From contig OMWJ01000012.1 in assembly GCA_900314725.1 (NCBI GenBank), positions 1 to 64,000 on the forward strand: a DNA stretch of 64,000 nt, in the 5' to 3' direction. Both the position numbers and the translations under genes were made by a program. The stretch is from an uncultured Bacteroidales bacterium (GTDB taxonomy: Bacteria > Bacteroidota > Bacteroidia > Bacteroidales > P3). Positions 7,715 through 18,641 of this stretch are shown here, piece after piece. How positions within the stretch are numbered: the first letter of the stretch is position 1; each line of letters opens with the position of its first letter. A model generated the notes under the pieces. The model was not told the origin of the DNA. It did not search any database and saw only the letters and a list, made by a program, of their open reading frames with translations.

Positions 7715-10474
7715 ATGCAACAAAAATCCCTTTACCTAATAGACGCAATGGCATTAATCTTTCGTGCCTATTATGCCTTGAATAAAAATCCGAGAATCAA
7801 TTCCAAAGGTTTAAACACTTCTGCATCTCTTGGATTTTTCAACACTTTGTTTGATATAATTCAGAAACACAATCCTGATTTGCTTGCTGTTTGTTTTGAT
7901 GTCTCATCTGATACATTCAGAAAAGAAGAATACTCTGACTACAAGGCTAACCGTGAAGCCTGTCCTGAAGAAATCGCAAGCAATTTACCATACATAAAGG
8001 CTCTTTTGCAAGCCATGAAGATAAAGACTATTGGTATTGAGGGTTATGAAGCTGATGATGTTATAGGGACTTTAGCAAAAAAAGGCAAAAAAGCAGGCTA
8101 TACCGTCTTTATGGTTACGCCTGACAAGGACTATGCTCAACTTGTGGAAGATGGAATATTTATTTTGAAACTTCCACGCATGGGACAGGGAGAACAAATA
8201 CTTGGAGTTAAAGAAGTATTGGAAAAGTTTGAAATAAAAAGACCTGAGCAAGTTATAGATATTCTCGGATTATGGGGCGACAGTTCAGATAACATTCCCG
8301 GCGTTAAAGGTATTGGTGAAAAGAAGGCTAAAGCTCTTCTACAACAATTTGACAGCATAGAAGAAATAATTGCAAACACAGATAAGATTACTGTTAATAG
8401 TGTCCGCAAAGCAATAGAAGAAAATAAAGAAGAGGCTCTTTTAAGCAAGAAACTTGCAACTATTCGTTTAGATGTACCTGTGGAATTAGAAGAAAAAGAA
8501 TTTCAAAGAAAGACTCCTGACTTCATGGAATGCAAAAGATTGTTTGAAGACTTAGAGTTTAGAAAGTTCTCAGAAAGGTTTTTTAACCTCTATAAAAAAG
8601 ATCAAGACTTAGTAAAAAAAGATCAACTCTTTAGCACCCAAACATCAAGTTTTGAGAAAAAAAGATCAACTCTTTTTGAGCCAGAATTTGATCTTTTTTC
8701 TTCATTCTCTAACTTCAAAAGTATCAACAAGATAAATCACAACTATGAATCCTCCTACAACAACTTAGAAGAAGTATTAAGGCTGATTAACGAAAAGAAA
8801 GAATTTGCATTTTCTCTGATTACAGACAACGAAAGTTTCGATTGTAACATCAAGGCTTTGGCTTTCTGCGTTGAAAAAGGCAAGGCGTTTTACTATCCTT
8901 TGAATAACGAAAACAAAATCACCAATGAGTTAAAGGAAATCTTTGAAAATTCTGAGATAAGAAAGATTTGCTATGATATAAAGCAAAAAAATCACGCCCT
9001 AAGCAACTCCAACATACTAATAAATGGAGATAATTTTGATATTATGTTAGCCCACTACCTCATTTCTTCGGAGGAGCGAGGTAATTTAGACGATTTGTCG
9101 CAGATATATCTTGACTACGAGATGATAGCCAAACAAAAAAACATAGAACTCAACGAAAGAGACTATACTTGCGAACAGGCTGATATTATCTTCCAATTAT
9201 ATCCGCTATTTAAAAACAAGTTGAAAGAAGATGATTTGGAAAACCTTTTCTACAATGTGGAAATGCCATTGAGTGATGTCCTTTTTGCTATGGAAAAAGA
9301 AGGTATCAAAATAGATAAAGAGGTGTTAAAGAAATATTCTCTGCTCCTGCAAGAAGAAAAGGAAGGCTTGGAAAAAGAAATCTTTGAATATGCTGGCGAG
9401 GAGTTCAATATTGGCTCGCCTCTTCAATTAGGTAGAATTTTATTTGAGAAGTTAGATATCACCGACGGCAAAAAGACAAAGAAAACCAAGACTAAACAAT
9501 ACTCAACTTCTGAAGATGTATTAGAAAAACTTGCAGCCTATCATCCTATAATCCCATTGATATTGGATTGGAGAAAACTTTCCAAACTGAAAAACACATA
9601 CGTTGATGCCCTGCCTTTGCTTATAAACAAAAAGACTGGAAGAATACACACAACATTCAAACAAGCCATCACCGCAACAGGAAGACTGTCTTCTGCAAAT
9701 CCTAATCTGCAAAACATACCTATACGTTCTGAACAAGGAAAAGAAATACGCAGGGCTTTCGTTCCAAACTATGAGGGACATTATCTGCTTTCTGCGGACT
9801 ATTCTCAGATAGAGTTAAGAATTATTGCTGCTTTGTCTGAAGACAAACATCTTTGCAGTGATTTTCAACACGGAAAAGATATTCACACTTCAACTGCTGC
9901 CAAGATATATCACGTAAATGAGAACGAAGTATCAAAAGAAATGCGATCCTCTGCAAAAAGTGTTAATTTTGGTATTATTTATGGTATCTCGGCATTTGGT
10001 TTATCTGAATCATTGCTTATCAGTCGCACTCAGGCACAAGAACTTATCAACGAATATTTTGCTGCTTATCCAAGTGTAGAAGAATTTATAAACAAAAGGA
10101 TTGCTTTTGCAAGAGAGAAAGGTTATGCTGAAACACTGCTAAAGAGAAGACGCTACTTAAACAACATCAATTCTGCGAATGCTAACTTGAGAAATTTTGA
10201 CAATCGCAACGCTGTAAATATGACAATTCAAGGAACAAGTGCAGATATGATAAAGATTGCAATGGTAAATATTTTCAAAGAGATAAAGGAGCGTAACCTA
10301 AAAAGCAAACTTCTCGTTCAAATACATGATGAGTTGATTTTTGATGTACCGGAGCAGGAAGTTGATATAATGAAAGAACTTGTACCAAAGGTTATGCAAG
10401 AAGCCCTACCGCTAAATAATGTTCCCGTGATAGCAGACTATGGTATAGGAAAGAATTGGTTGGAAATGAAATAG
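7715..10474 (+). CDS. polA: DNA polymerase I
   Basis: A 919-residue DNA polymerase I. The N-terminal 5' nuclease domain (1-290) shows LIDAMALIFRAYYAL, EADDVIGTLAKKG and TPDKDYAQLV. A Klenow-type polymerase follows, with DYSQIELRIIA (about 694), the O-helix KSVNFGIIYG and the HDEL palm motif (about 871). The middle 3'-5' exonuclease-like domain (about 345-520) seems catalytically dead. The DxE motif region reads ITDNES (about 368), the NLKYD region reads KICYDIKQKN (about 416), and the YxxxD motif reads YTCEQ (about 484). Residues 294-329 are encoded by a copy of the interspersed repeat. It is probably translated with the upstream ligase, 5 bp away. Confidence 0.96.
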   Translation: MQQKSLYLIDAMALIFRAYYALNKNPRINSKGLNTSASLGFFNTLFDIIQKHNPDLLAVCFDVSSDTFRKEEYSDYKANREACPEEIASNLPYIKALLQAMKIKTIGIEGYEADDVIGTLAKKGKKAGYTVFMVTPDKDYAQLVEDGIFILKLPRMGQGEQILGVKEVLEKFEIKRPEQVIDILGLWGDSSDNIPGVKGIGEKKAKALLQQFDSIEEIIANTDKITVNSVRKAIEENKEEALLSKKLATIRLDVPVELEEKEFQRKTPDFMECKRLFEDLEFRKFSERFFNLYKKDQDLVKKDQLFSTQTSSFEKKRSTLFEPEFDLFSSFSNFKSINKINHNYESSYNNLEEVLRLINEKKEFAFSLITDNESFDCNIKALAFCVEKGKAFYYPLNNENKITNELKEIFENSEIRKICYDIKQKNHALSNSNILINGDNFDIMLAHYLISSEERGNLDDLSQIYLDYEMIAKQKNIELNERDYTCEQADIIFQLYPLFKNKLKEDDLENLFYNVEMPLSDVLFAMEKEGIKIDKEVLKKYSLLLQEEKEGLEKEIFEYAGEEFNIGSPLQLGRILFEKLDITDGKKTKKTKTKQYSTSEDVLEKLAAYHPIIPLILDWRKLSKLKNTYVDALPLLINKKTGRIHTTFKQAITATGRLSSANPNLQNIPIRSEQGKEIRRAFVPNYEGHYLLSADYSQIELRIIAALSEDKHLCSDFQHGKDIHTSTAAKIYHVNENEVSKEMRSSAKSVNFGIIYGISAFGLSESLLISRTQAQELINEYFAAYPSVEEFINKRIAFAREKGYAETLLKRRRYLNNINSANANLRNFDNRNAVNMTIQGTSADMIKIAMVNIFKEIKERNLKSKLLVQIHDELIFDVPEQEVDIMKELVPKVMQEALPLNNVPVIADYGIGKNWLEMK
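8594..8699. repeat. Interspersed palindromic repeat inside polA (coding copy)
   Basis: Outer arms AAAAAAGATCAA (8594-8605) and TTGATCTTTTTT (8688-8699) are exact inverted repeats. The interior holds AACTCTTTAGCACCC followed by AAACATCAAG, the reverse complement of the family core, and GAGAAAAAAAGATCAA. It is strikingly like copy D (42430-42572). It is read in frame as Lys/Asp/Ser-rich sequence at polA residues 294-329, between domains. Confidence 0.8.
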
Positions 10475-10489
10475 CGGAGAGCCTCCGCT
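10473..10489 (+). terminator. Small hairpin overlapping the polA stop codon
   Basis: AGCGGAG-AGC-CTCCGCT forms a 7-bp stem overlapping the TAG of polA. No T-run follows, so termination is uncertain; a role in mRNA processing or stability is equally possible. Confidence 0.3.
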
Positions 10490-10529
10490 GACAATAATCA
10501 CTGAATTAGATTAAAAAAAAGAATGAAAG

Positions 10530-11144
10530 ATGATAATAAAAACATACGATGACAACCTTAGTAAGAAACAAATAGACAACATTGTCTCTATTTTAGAAAA
10601 TGAAGGAATAGTTATTATTCCAACAGATACTCTCTATGCTTTTGTATGCGATATTTTGAGTAAAAAAGCTGCAAAGAATCTTGCTGAATTAAAAGGAAAA
10701 GTGTTGGAGAAAAGTAATTTTTCGCTTCTTTGTGAAAATCTTTCTGCAAGCACTCCTTATACTAAGCCTCTTGGAAACAAACAATTCTCATTCATACGCA
10801 ACCTTCAAACCGGAGGATTTACCTTTGTCCTTTCTGCAAGCAACCTTACACCTAAGATATTCCAATCCAAGAAAAAAACTATAGGAATACGTCTGCCGGA
10901 AAACAAAATATGCTTAGACATATTGCAAAGATTAGGCAGACCATTGTTAGTTTCTTCTGTTCCTCACTCAGAAGACATGGAGCAAGAAGACTTTACTTGT
11001 GCTGAACTTTTGGAAGAAAAATTTGGTAATAGGGTTGCCATGGTTATAGAGAGTGATAGTTGCAAGAATATTCCTTCTACTGTTGTCAATCTTGTTGATG
11101 ATGAGTTTGTTATTGAAAGAGAAGGTTTAGGGATTGTGGAATAA
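10530..11144 (+). CDS. YrdC/Sua5-family protein (threonylcarbamoyl-AMP synthase-like)
   Basis: A 204-residue YrdC-domain protein. Family members make threonylcarbamoyl-AMP from Thr, bicarbonate and ATP for the t6A37 modification of ANN-decoding tRNAs. Visible features are the Sua5 start pattern ILENEGIVIIPTDTLYAF, the KKTIGIRLPEN segment, LLVSSVPHSED and the ending PSTVVNLVDDEFVIEREG. The sequence resembles the YciO/short YrdC branch more than full Sua5, since there is no C-terminal extension domain. Assignment to TsaC proper rather than YciO is not certain. The following TPR gene starts right after its stop. Confidence 0.8.
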   Translation: MIIKTYDDNLSKKQIDNIVSILENEGIVIIPTDTLYAFVCDILSKKAAKNLAELKGKVLEKSNFSLLCENLSASTPYTKPLGNKQFSFIRNLQTGGFTFVLSASNLTPKIFQSKKKTIGIRLPENKICLDILQRLGRPLLVSSVPHSEDMEQEDFTCAELLEEKFGNRVAMVIESDSCKNIPSTVVNLVDDEFVIEREGLGIVE

Positions 11145-11154
11145 TCTTCTGCCT

Positions 11155-12489
11155 ATGAAAAAAGTATTGCTTATAGTCTCGTTGTTGCTTTCTTTTTCTT
11201 GCCTATGTTCTTTTGCACAGGAAAGAGATTACGCAGCAATTATGCGTCAGGCAATGCAAGAACAAGATTATGAACGAGCAAAAAACATATATGAATTAGC
11301 CAAGCAAGACGATTATTTCAATATTGCAGAAGTTGAGAACATACTCTGCGTTATGCACTACGCAAACAAAGAATACAAACAAGCTTACTCTATCTCTAAG
11401 AAACTATCTGATGAAGACGAAAGTGGTTTTTTAAGCGATATAGTCATGTATTCATTTCTTTCCAAGAACAGAAAAAATGATAGTATCATAGGAGAAAGAC
11501 TTGAAGACTTTGATGTTAAAGATATTCCTATGAGTGCTTTGTATGACTTACAGATTATTGAGAAAAAAGACCTGAATAACATCTGCAACTCCATAGAAAG
11601 ATACATTGACAATTTTAATGTCAGCAAAATGGAGAGAATTCCTTACAGAACCCTACAAACACTACTCTACTTTGTACAAGATAACTATATGCAAGCATAC
11701 AACAAAGCACTTGACATCCTCTCAGAAGACAACATTGCGCTTATTGACTTTGTCTTGGGTCGTATAAGAGAAGAAAGACAAGAATATGTTTCTGCTCTTG
11801 CTTTCTATAACAGTGCTATCCGGAAAGGTTATGTAAATAGAGATGTTTATTTACACAAAGCTTTATGCAACGGATACAATTCTGACTATGCCTTATCCAA
11901 CATTGACTTGGACACATGCTTGTTTATTAAGGATGATTGTTATATTTATTATCTTAAAGGAATAAACTATAATCATCTAAGAGACTATAGCAACGCCATA
12001 CAGTGCTTTAACACAGCCATACTTCTTTGCGATACTTTTGCAGATGCTTACAATTACAGAGGCATTGTCTATGCTAATTGCCAACAATATGAGTTTGCCC
12101 TCATGGATTTCAGGACCTGTTTCAGATTGAACGAAAACACTCCCTACATACATGATAATTTGGGATTGGCTTTGGAATATACTGGCAATGTTATAGAAGC
12201 TGTCAAAGAATATAACTTGTCTATAAAAAAAGAACCTGAATACTTTGATGCTTATTATAATCTTGGACGATTATACAGTGAAGACCTTCAACCTGCAAAA
12301 GCTCTAAGATATTTAAAAAAAGCTCTTGCTTTGGAGACAGAAGTTCCTGATATATATTATCTGATAGGAGTTAATCTCGCAAGAACAAATAAAATAAAAG
12401 CTGCTTGTGAATATCTTTCTATAAGTTTAGAAATGGGGCATACAAAAGCTATGGAAGCTATTGAAGAAGTCTGTGTTAAGGATAAATAA
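11155..12489 (+). CDS. Secreted TPR-repeat protein
   Basis: The start is taken at ATG 11155 (MKKVLLIVSLLLSFSCLCSFAQ), which begins a classical signal peptide; a longer frame from 11134 overlaps the previous gene and would bury the signal. The mature protein carries tetratricopeptide repeats through most of its length. They are clear in YIYYLKGINYNHLRDYSNAI, DAYNYRGIVYANCQQYEFAL, YIHDNLGLALEYTGNVIEAV and DAYYNLGRLYSEDLQPAKAL. It is probably a periplasmic scaffold. It follows the YrdC gene by 10 bp and is probably in the same transcript. Confidence 0.8.
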   Translation: MKKVLLIVSLLLSFSCLCSFAQERDYAAIMRQAMQEQDYERAKNIYELAKQDDYFNIAEVENILCVMHYANKEYKQAYSISKKLSDEDESGFLSDIVMYSFLSKNRKNDSIIGERLEDFDVKDIPMSALYDLQIIEKKDLNNICNSIERYIDNFNVSKMERIPYRTLQTLLYFVQDNYMQAYNKALDILSEDNIALIDFVLGRIREERQEYVSALAFYNSAIRKGYVNRDVYLHKALCNGYNSDYALSNIDLDTCLFIKDDCYIYYLKGINYNHLRDYSNAIQCFNTAILLCDTFADAYNYRGIVYANCQQYEFALMDFRTCFRLNENTPYIHDNLGLALEYTGNVIEAVKEYNLSIKKEPEYFDAYYNLGRLYSEDLQPAKALRYLKKALALETEVPDIYYLIGVNLARTNKIKAACEYLSISLEMGHTKAMEAIEEVCVKDK

Positions 12490-12496
12490 AACAAAA

Positions 12497-12524
12497 ACGA
12501 GGAAAGAATTAACTCTTCCCTCGT
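12497..12524. terminator. Hairpin between convergent TPR gene and groEL
   Basis: ACGAGGAAAGA pairs imperfectly with CTCTTCCCTCGT. It lies between two convergent genes and is flanked by A- and T-rich stretches, as expected for a bidirectional terminator. Confidence 0.5.
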
Positions 12525-12567
12525 CCAAAACAATAAAATTATGAAAATCTAATCTATTTTCTATCTA

Positions 12568-14211
<1,644 letters not shown>

Positions 14212-14224
14212 CTATTTTTTTTGA

Positions 14225-14503
14225 TTAGATAATTGCATAAATATCACTTTCCCTCATAATAAGGTATTTTTCATCTCCAACATTTATTTCAGTGCCAGAA
14301 TATTTTCCATATAATACCTTATCACCTGCTTTTACTGTCATAGGTTCATCTTTTTTACCTGGACCTACAGCTATAACAGTTCCTTCCATAGGTTTTTCTT
14401 TTGCAGTATCAGGAATAATGATACCTGTTGCTGTTTTTTCTTCAGCCTCTGCAGACTTTACCAAAACTCTGTCAGACAATGGTTTTATATTTACCTTTTT
14501 CAT
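14225..14503 (-). CDS. groS: 10-kDa chaperonin GroES
   Basis: A 92-residue co-chaperonin that caps the GroEL cavity. Conserved elements include [10 protein letters not shown], the mobile-loop region [24 protein letters not shown] and [14 protein letters not shown]. First gene of the groES-groEL operon; a candidate -7 box lies at 14537-14544. Confidence 0.97.
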   Translation of the reverse strand: MKKVNIKPLSDRVLVKSAEAEEKTATGIIIPDTAKEKPMEGTVIAVGPGKKDEPMTVKAGDKVLYGKYSGTEINVGDEKYLIMRESDIYAII

Positions 14504-14536
14504 ATTTTATGTGTTTTTTTGTTTATTTATAAAATT

Positions 14537-14544
14537 CAAATTTA
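14537..14544 (-). promoter_or_regulatory. Candidate groESL promoter -7 box
   Basis: On the minus strand this reads TAAATTTG, matching TAnnTTTG, about 35 bases before the groES start. A well-spaced TTTG -33 box was not found. Confidence 0.4.
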
Positions 14545-14725
14545 CTCCACAAAGATTCCAAATTATGTGCCAAATAAAATTAACTGACATTTTGTCATAT
14601 AAAAGTTTTTGCCGTATTACCTCATTTAATAGAAATCAAAATAACGTTAAAAAAATAAAAACATCAAATTTGCTGAGATTAGAATTTGAAACTCTCTTCA
14701 AAAAAAACAACTTTTTCTTTGTTTT

Positions 14726-14756
14726 TTTTGCATTTCTAAAAAAAACATTTAACTTT
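14726..14756 (+). promoter_or_regulatory. Methylmalonyl-CoA mutase promoter
   Basis: TTTG (14726-14729), 19 bases, then TAACTTTG (14749-14756): an ideal Bacteroidota -33/-7 pair. Transcription would start near 14763. That rules out the TTG at 14762 as the start codon and supports the ATG at 14801. Confidence 0.75.
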
Positions 14757-14800
14757 GCAAGTTGATTAACAAAGAAAGAAATAAAAAACACTATATTTAT

Positions 14801-16957
14801 ATGAGACCAGATTTTAGTAATGTGGATTTCAAACAACTTAACAACCACACAGATTTTAGAACGTGGGAGAAAGAATTTCACAATGACAAAAATTGGATAA
14901 CTCCTGAACAAATACCTGTTAAACCTGTTTATGGTGCAGAAGACTTACAAGGTATGGAACACCTTAATTATGCTGCAGGAGTTGCCCCTTATCTTAGAGG
15001 ACCTTATAGTACAATGTATGTTATGCGTCCTTGGACAATTAGACAATATGCAGGATTCTCAACAGCAGAAGAGAGTAACGCTTTTTATCGTCGTAATATA
15101 GCAGCAGGTCAAAAAGGATTATCCGTTGCTTTTGATTTGCCTACACATAGAGGATATGATTCCGACCATCCAAGAGTTGTGGGCGATGTAGGAAAAGCTG
15201 GTGTTGCTGTTGATAGTATCTTAGATATGAAAATCTTGTTTAACCAAATAGACTTAGGGAAAATGTCCGTTTCAATGACGATGAACGGAGCTGTTTTGCC
15301 TGTTTTGTCTTTCTATATTATAGCTGCCGAAGAACAAGGTGTTAAACAAGACCAATTGGCAGGAACTATTCAAAATGATATTCTTAAAGAGTTTATGGTG
15401 AGAAATACTTACATTTATCCACCTAAACCTTCTATGAAAATCATTGCTGATATTTTTGAATACACTTCTAAAAATATGCCTAAGTTCAATTCTATTTCCA
15501 TCTCAGGTTATCACATGCAGGAAGCAGGAGCAACAGCCGACATAGAAATGGCTTATACGCTTGCTGATGGATTAGAATATCTTAGAGCAGGTATAAATGC
15601 TGGAATGAGCGTAGATCAATTTGCTCCACGTTTGTCTTTCTTCTGGGGTGTAGGAATGAATCACTTTATGGAGATAGCAAAAATGCGTGCTGCAAGAATG
15701 CTTTGGGCTAAAATAGTTAGTCAATTTAATCCAGAGAATCCAAAATCTCTCGCTCTTAGAACTCACTCTCAAACATCAGGTTGGTCTCTTACAGAACAAG
15801 ATCCATTTAATAATGTTGCTCGTACTTGCATTGAGGCTATGGGAGCAGCACTTGGTCATACACAATCACTACATACTAACGCATTAGACGAAGCTATAGC
15901 CTTGCCAACAGACTTTTCTGCTCGTATCGCAAGAAATACTCAGATATATCTACAAGAAGAAACAAATATTTGCAGAAGTCTGGACCCTTGGGCTGGAAGT
16001 TATTATGTAGAAAGTCTTACTCATGAACTTGCACACAGAGCTTGGGGACATATTCAAGAAGTAGAGAAACTTGGAGGTATGGCTTCTGCTATAGAAAGTG
16101 GAATTCCTAAGATGCGTATTGAAGAGTCTTCCGCAAGAAAACAAGCAAGAATAGACGCAGGCATAGATACTATACTTGGCGTTAATAAATACAGACTTGC
16201 TCATGAAGCTTCTATTGACACTCTTGAAATAGACAACACTGCGGTTAGAGAAGCACAAATCAAACGTCTTGAAAAACTACGTGCAGAAAGAAATGAAGAT
16301 GATGTACAAGAGGCTTTGCGTAAATTATCTCATGTTGCCGAGACAGGAGAAGGTAATCTTTTGGAAATGAGTATTGACTGTGCAAGAAAGAGAGCTTCTT
16401 TAGGAGAAATATCAGATGCTTGTGAAAAACACTTTGGAAGATATAAAGCAAAAATAAATTTGATTTCAGGCGTGTATAGTAGTGCAACAAAAGACAGTGC
16501 TAAGTTTAAGAAAGCACAAGAAATGGTCAAAGAGTTTGAAAAACTTGAAGGTAGAAGACCAAGAGTTATGATCGCTAAGATGGGACAAGACGGACACGAC
16601 AGAGGAGCAAAAGTTGTGGCAACAGGTTATGCAGACATAGGCTTTGATGTTGATATGGGACCTTTATTCCAAACTCCTGAAGAATGTGCTAAACAAGCTG
16701 TGGAAAACGATGTTCATATCCTTGGAGCATCTTCATTAGCCGCAGGACACAAAACTCTTCTTCCTCAAGTCATAGAAGAATTAAAGAAACTCGGAAGAGA
16801 AGACATCATCGTTACTGCTGGTGGTGTTATCCCTCCTCAAGACTATCAATTCTTATATGATGCAGGTGTAGCAGCAGTCTTTGGTCCTGGAACAGTTGTT
16901 TCTGATTCTGCAATAAAGATGATGGAGATCTTGTTTGAGCAAAGAAAACAAGACTAA
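14801..16957 (+). CDS. mutB: Methylmalonyl-CoA mutase, large subunit
   Basis: Adenosylcobalamin-dependent mutase interconverting succinyl-CoA and R-methylmalonyl-CoA, used in propionate fermentation by many Bacteroidales. The 718-residue protein starts [10 protein letters not shown] at ATG 14801 (see promoter). The TIM-barrel part contains [17 protein letters not shown] and [17 protein letters not shown]. The C-terminal B12-binding domain has the cobalt-ligand motif DGHDRG (His near residue 597) followed by the [12 protein letters not shown] and GGVIPPQDY segments. The small subunit gene mutA, usually just upstream, is absent here: groES lies upstream, facing away. The mutase must pair with a subunit encoded elsewhere. 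Confidence 0.95.
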   Translation: MRPDFSNVDFKQLNNHTDFRTWEKEFHNDKNWITPEQIPVKPVYGAEDLQGMEHLNYAAGVAPYLRGPYSTMYVMRPWTIRQYAGFSTAEESNAFYRRNIAAGQKGLSVAFDLPTHRGYDSDHPRVVGDVGKAGVAVDSILDMKILFNQIDLGKMSVSMTMNGAVLPVLSFYIIAAEEQGVKQDQLAGTIQNDILKEFMVRNTYIYPPKPSMKIIADIFEYTSKNMPKFNSISISGYHMQEAGATADIEMAYTLADGLEYLRAGINAGMSVDQFAPRLSFFWGVGMNHFMEIAKMRAARMLWAKIVSQFNPENPKSLALRTHSQTSGWSLTEQDPFNNVARTCIEAMGAALGHTQSLHTNALDEAIALPTDFSARIARNTQIYLQEETNICRSLDPWAGSYYVESLTHELAHRAWGHIQEVEKLGGMASAIESGIPKMRIEESSARKQARIDAGIDTILGVNKYRLAHEASIDTLEIDNTAVREAQIKRLEKLRAERNEDDVQEALRKLSHVAETGEGNLLEMSIDCARKRASLGEISDACEKHFGRYKAKINLISGVYSSATKDSAKFKKAQEMVKEFEKLEGRRPRVMIAKMGQDGHDRGAKVVATGYADIGFDVDMGPLFQTPEECAKQAVENDVHILGASSLAAGHKTLLPQVIEELKKLGREDIIVTAGGVIPPQDYQFLYDAGVAAVFGPGTVVSDSAIKMMEILFEQRKQD

Positions 16958-16992
16958 AAAAACAAATAAAAAACGATTAGTAAAGTCCTTGG

Positions 16993-17030
16993 AAAACCGT
17001 TGGAGTTGTAAGAATCCAACGGTTTTTCTT
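16993..17030 (+). terminator. Terminator of mutB
   Basis: AAAACCGTTGGA (16993-17004) pairs perfectly with TCCAACGGTTTT (17015-17026), followed by more T residues. Confidence 0.85.
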
Positions 17031-17149
17031 TGTTTTCAAATATTACAAATCAAATCTAAATCATTTTTACTCTGATACTTAATCTCTATTTTTTTGTTAT
17101 AAAATTACTAATATTTAAAAATTATTAGTGTTAATCATTCCTTTTTTCT

Positions 17150-17157
17150 TACTTTTG
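17150..17157 (+). promoter_or_regulatory. mnmE promoter -7 box
   Basis: TACTTTTG followed by CAAAG, about 38 bases before the mnmE ATG. Confidence 0.6.
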
Positions 17158-17195
17158 CAAAGAGATTATTTACGATTAATTCATTTCTGCAACCA

Positions 17196-18593
17196 ATGTT
17201 GATAAATAGAGACGATACAATAGTAGCTCCTGCAACCAATACTAACATTAGTGCGGCTTTAGGCATTATCCGTTTAAGCGGTAAACAGGCAATAGAAATA
17301 GCAGACAAGGTTTTTGTAGCTCAAAACAAGAAATTAAACAGCCTACAACAAGCAAAGGCTAACCATACTTACTTCGGCACAATAGAATATGAAGGGAAAA
17401 CAATAGATGAAGTTGTGTTGAGCGTGTATTTTGCTCCACATTCTTTCACAGGGGAAAATCTTGTAGAGATAAGTTTTCATGGTTCTATATATATATGTCA
17501 AACTCTTCTTAATATGTTTATCAGTTTTGGTGCAAGAATGGCTGAAAAAGGAGAGTTTTCTGAACGTGCTTTCCTTAATGGTAAGATAAACCTTTCACAA
17601 GCGGAAGCCATTGCTGATGTTATCGCTTCTCGCAACGGTTTTTCTTTAGATATGGCTATGAACCAGTTGAGAGGTGGCTACAATGATATGTTACTTTCGC
17701 TTAGAGAAAAGTTTTTGAAGGTTGCTTCTCTATTGGAATTGGAAATAGACTTTTCTGAAGAACATGAAATATTCGTTGATAGAAAGAAACTTCTACAAGA
17801 ACTAAACGAAACCCAAGACCTTTTAGCAGAACTCTGCGATTCTTTCAAACAGGCCAACGCCTTCAAGCAAGGGATCCCTGTTGCCATTGTAGGAAAACCA
17901 AATAGTGGCAAAAGCACTCTAATGAACGCTATCCTAAAAGAAGAAAGAGTGATTGTATCTAATATTGCTGGAACAACAATAGACACTATTGAAGAACGGT
18001 TTTTTATTAAAGGAGTGGAATATCGTTTTATTGACACCGCAGGAATAAGAGAGAGTAGAAACGAAATAGAAAAGCAAGGTATAGAACGTTCTTTCAAGGC
18101 TATAGAAAAGGCTATGTTTATCCTTGTAATTTCAGATATTTCCGAGAAAGAGGTAGAATGGGAAAAATCAAAGCAGGATATATTAAAAGGAATAAAACTT
18201 AAGGACAAAAAACTTATCCATATCCTAAACAAAGAAGATAAGGCAAAACTTTCAGACAAAGAAAAAGAAGATTTAAAATGCAAAGGCTATGTCATAATTT
18301 CAGCAAAAGAGAATCAAGGTCTTGAATCTCTGTTAGAAAAAATAGAGAGTATGACTCCCAAAACAGACTTTAACAACAAAGTTTTTCTTAGCAATGCCCG
18401 CCATTACCAAATTATAAACAAAGCATTAGAAGAAATAAAACTTGCAATGCAAAACGTTGAAGCAGGCATTTCTTCTGATTTAATAGCAGAGAACATCCGC
18501 ATGGCAACAAACTACATTGGAGAAATAACAGGAGAGGTTTGTAACGAAGATATTTTAGGTAATATATTTTCCAACTTCTGCATAGGTAAATAA
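17196..18593 (+). CDS. mnmE: tRNA modification GTPase MnmE
   Basis: A 465-residue GTPase that, with MnmG, installs the aminomethyl-type modification on U34 of certain tRNAs. The N-terminal folate-binding domain contains GIIRLSGKQA and HGSIYICQTLL. The G domain has the P-loop GKPNSGKSTLMN, switch region GTTIDTIEE, the DTAGIRE motif and NKED. The protein ends NIFSNFCIGK, the conserved C-terminal CIGK with the catalytic Cys. Monocistronic, with its own promoter and terminator. Confidence 0.97.
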   Translation: MLINRDDTIVAPATNTNISAALGIIRLSGKQAIEIADKVFVAQNKKLNSLQQAKANHTYFGTIEYEGKTIDEVVLSVYFAPHSFTGENLVEISFHGSIYICQTLLNMFISFGARMAEKGEFSERAFLNGKINLSQAEAIADVIASRNGFSLDMAMNQLRGGYNDMLLSLREKFLKVASLLELEIDFSEEHEIFVDRKKLLQELNETQDLLAELCDSFKQANAFKQGIPVAIVGKPNSGKSTLMNAILKEERVIVSNIAGTTIDTIEERFFIKGVEYRFIDTAGIRESRNEIEKQGIERSFKAIEKAMFILVISDISEKEVEWEKSKQDILKGIKLKDKKLIHILNKEDKAKLSDKEKEDLKCKGYVIISAKENQGLESLLEKIESMTPKTDFNNKVFLSNARHYQIINKALEEIKLAMQNVEAGISSDLIAENIRMATNYIGEITGEVCNEDILGNIFSNFCIGK

Positions 18594-18594
18594 T

Positions 18595-18628
18595 AAAAGG
18601 ACGATACTGAGTATCGTCCTTTTATTTT
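18595..18628. terminator. Terminator of mnmE (convergent)
   Basis: AAAGGACGATAC pairs with GTATCGTCCTTT across a TGA loop, with T/A-rich flanks. It serves the junction between mnmE and the convergent beta-helix gene. Confidence 0.85.
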
Positions 18629-18641
18629 TATAAGCATTATT

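Noticed and set aside
14762-14800. Upstream TTG start giving a 731-residue methylmalonyl-CoA mutase
   Set aside because: The TTG lies at the predicted transcription start; family members begin near the ATG at 14801.
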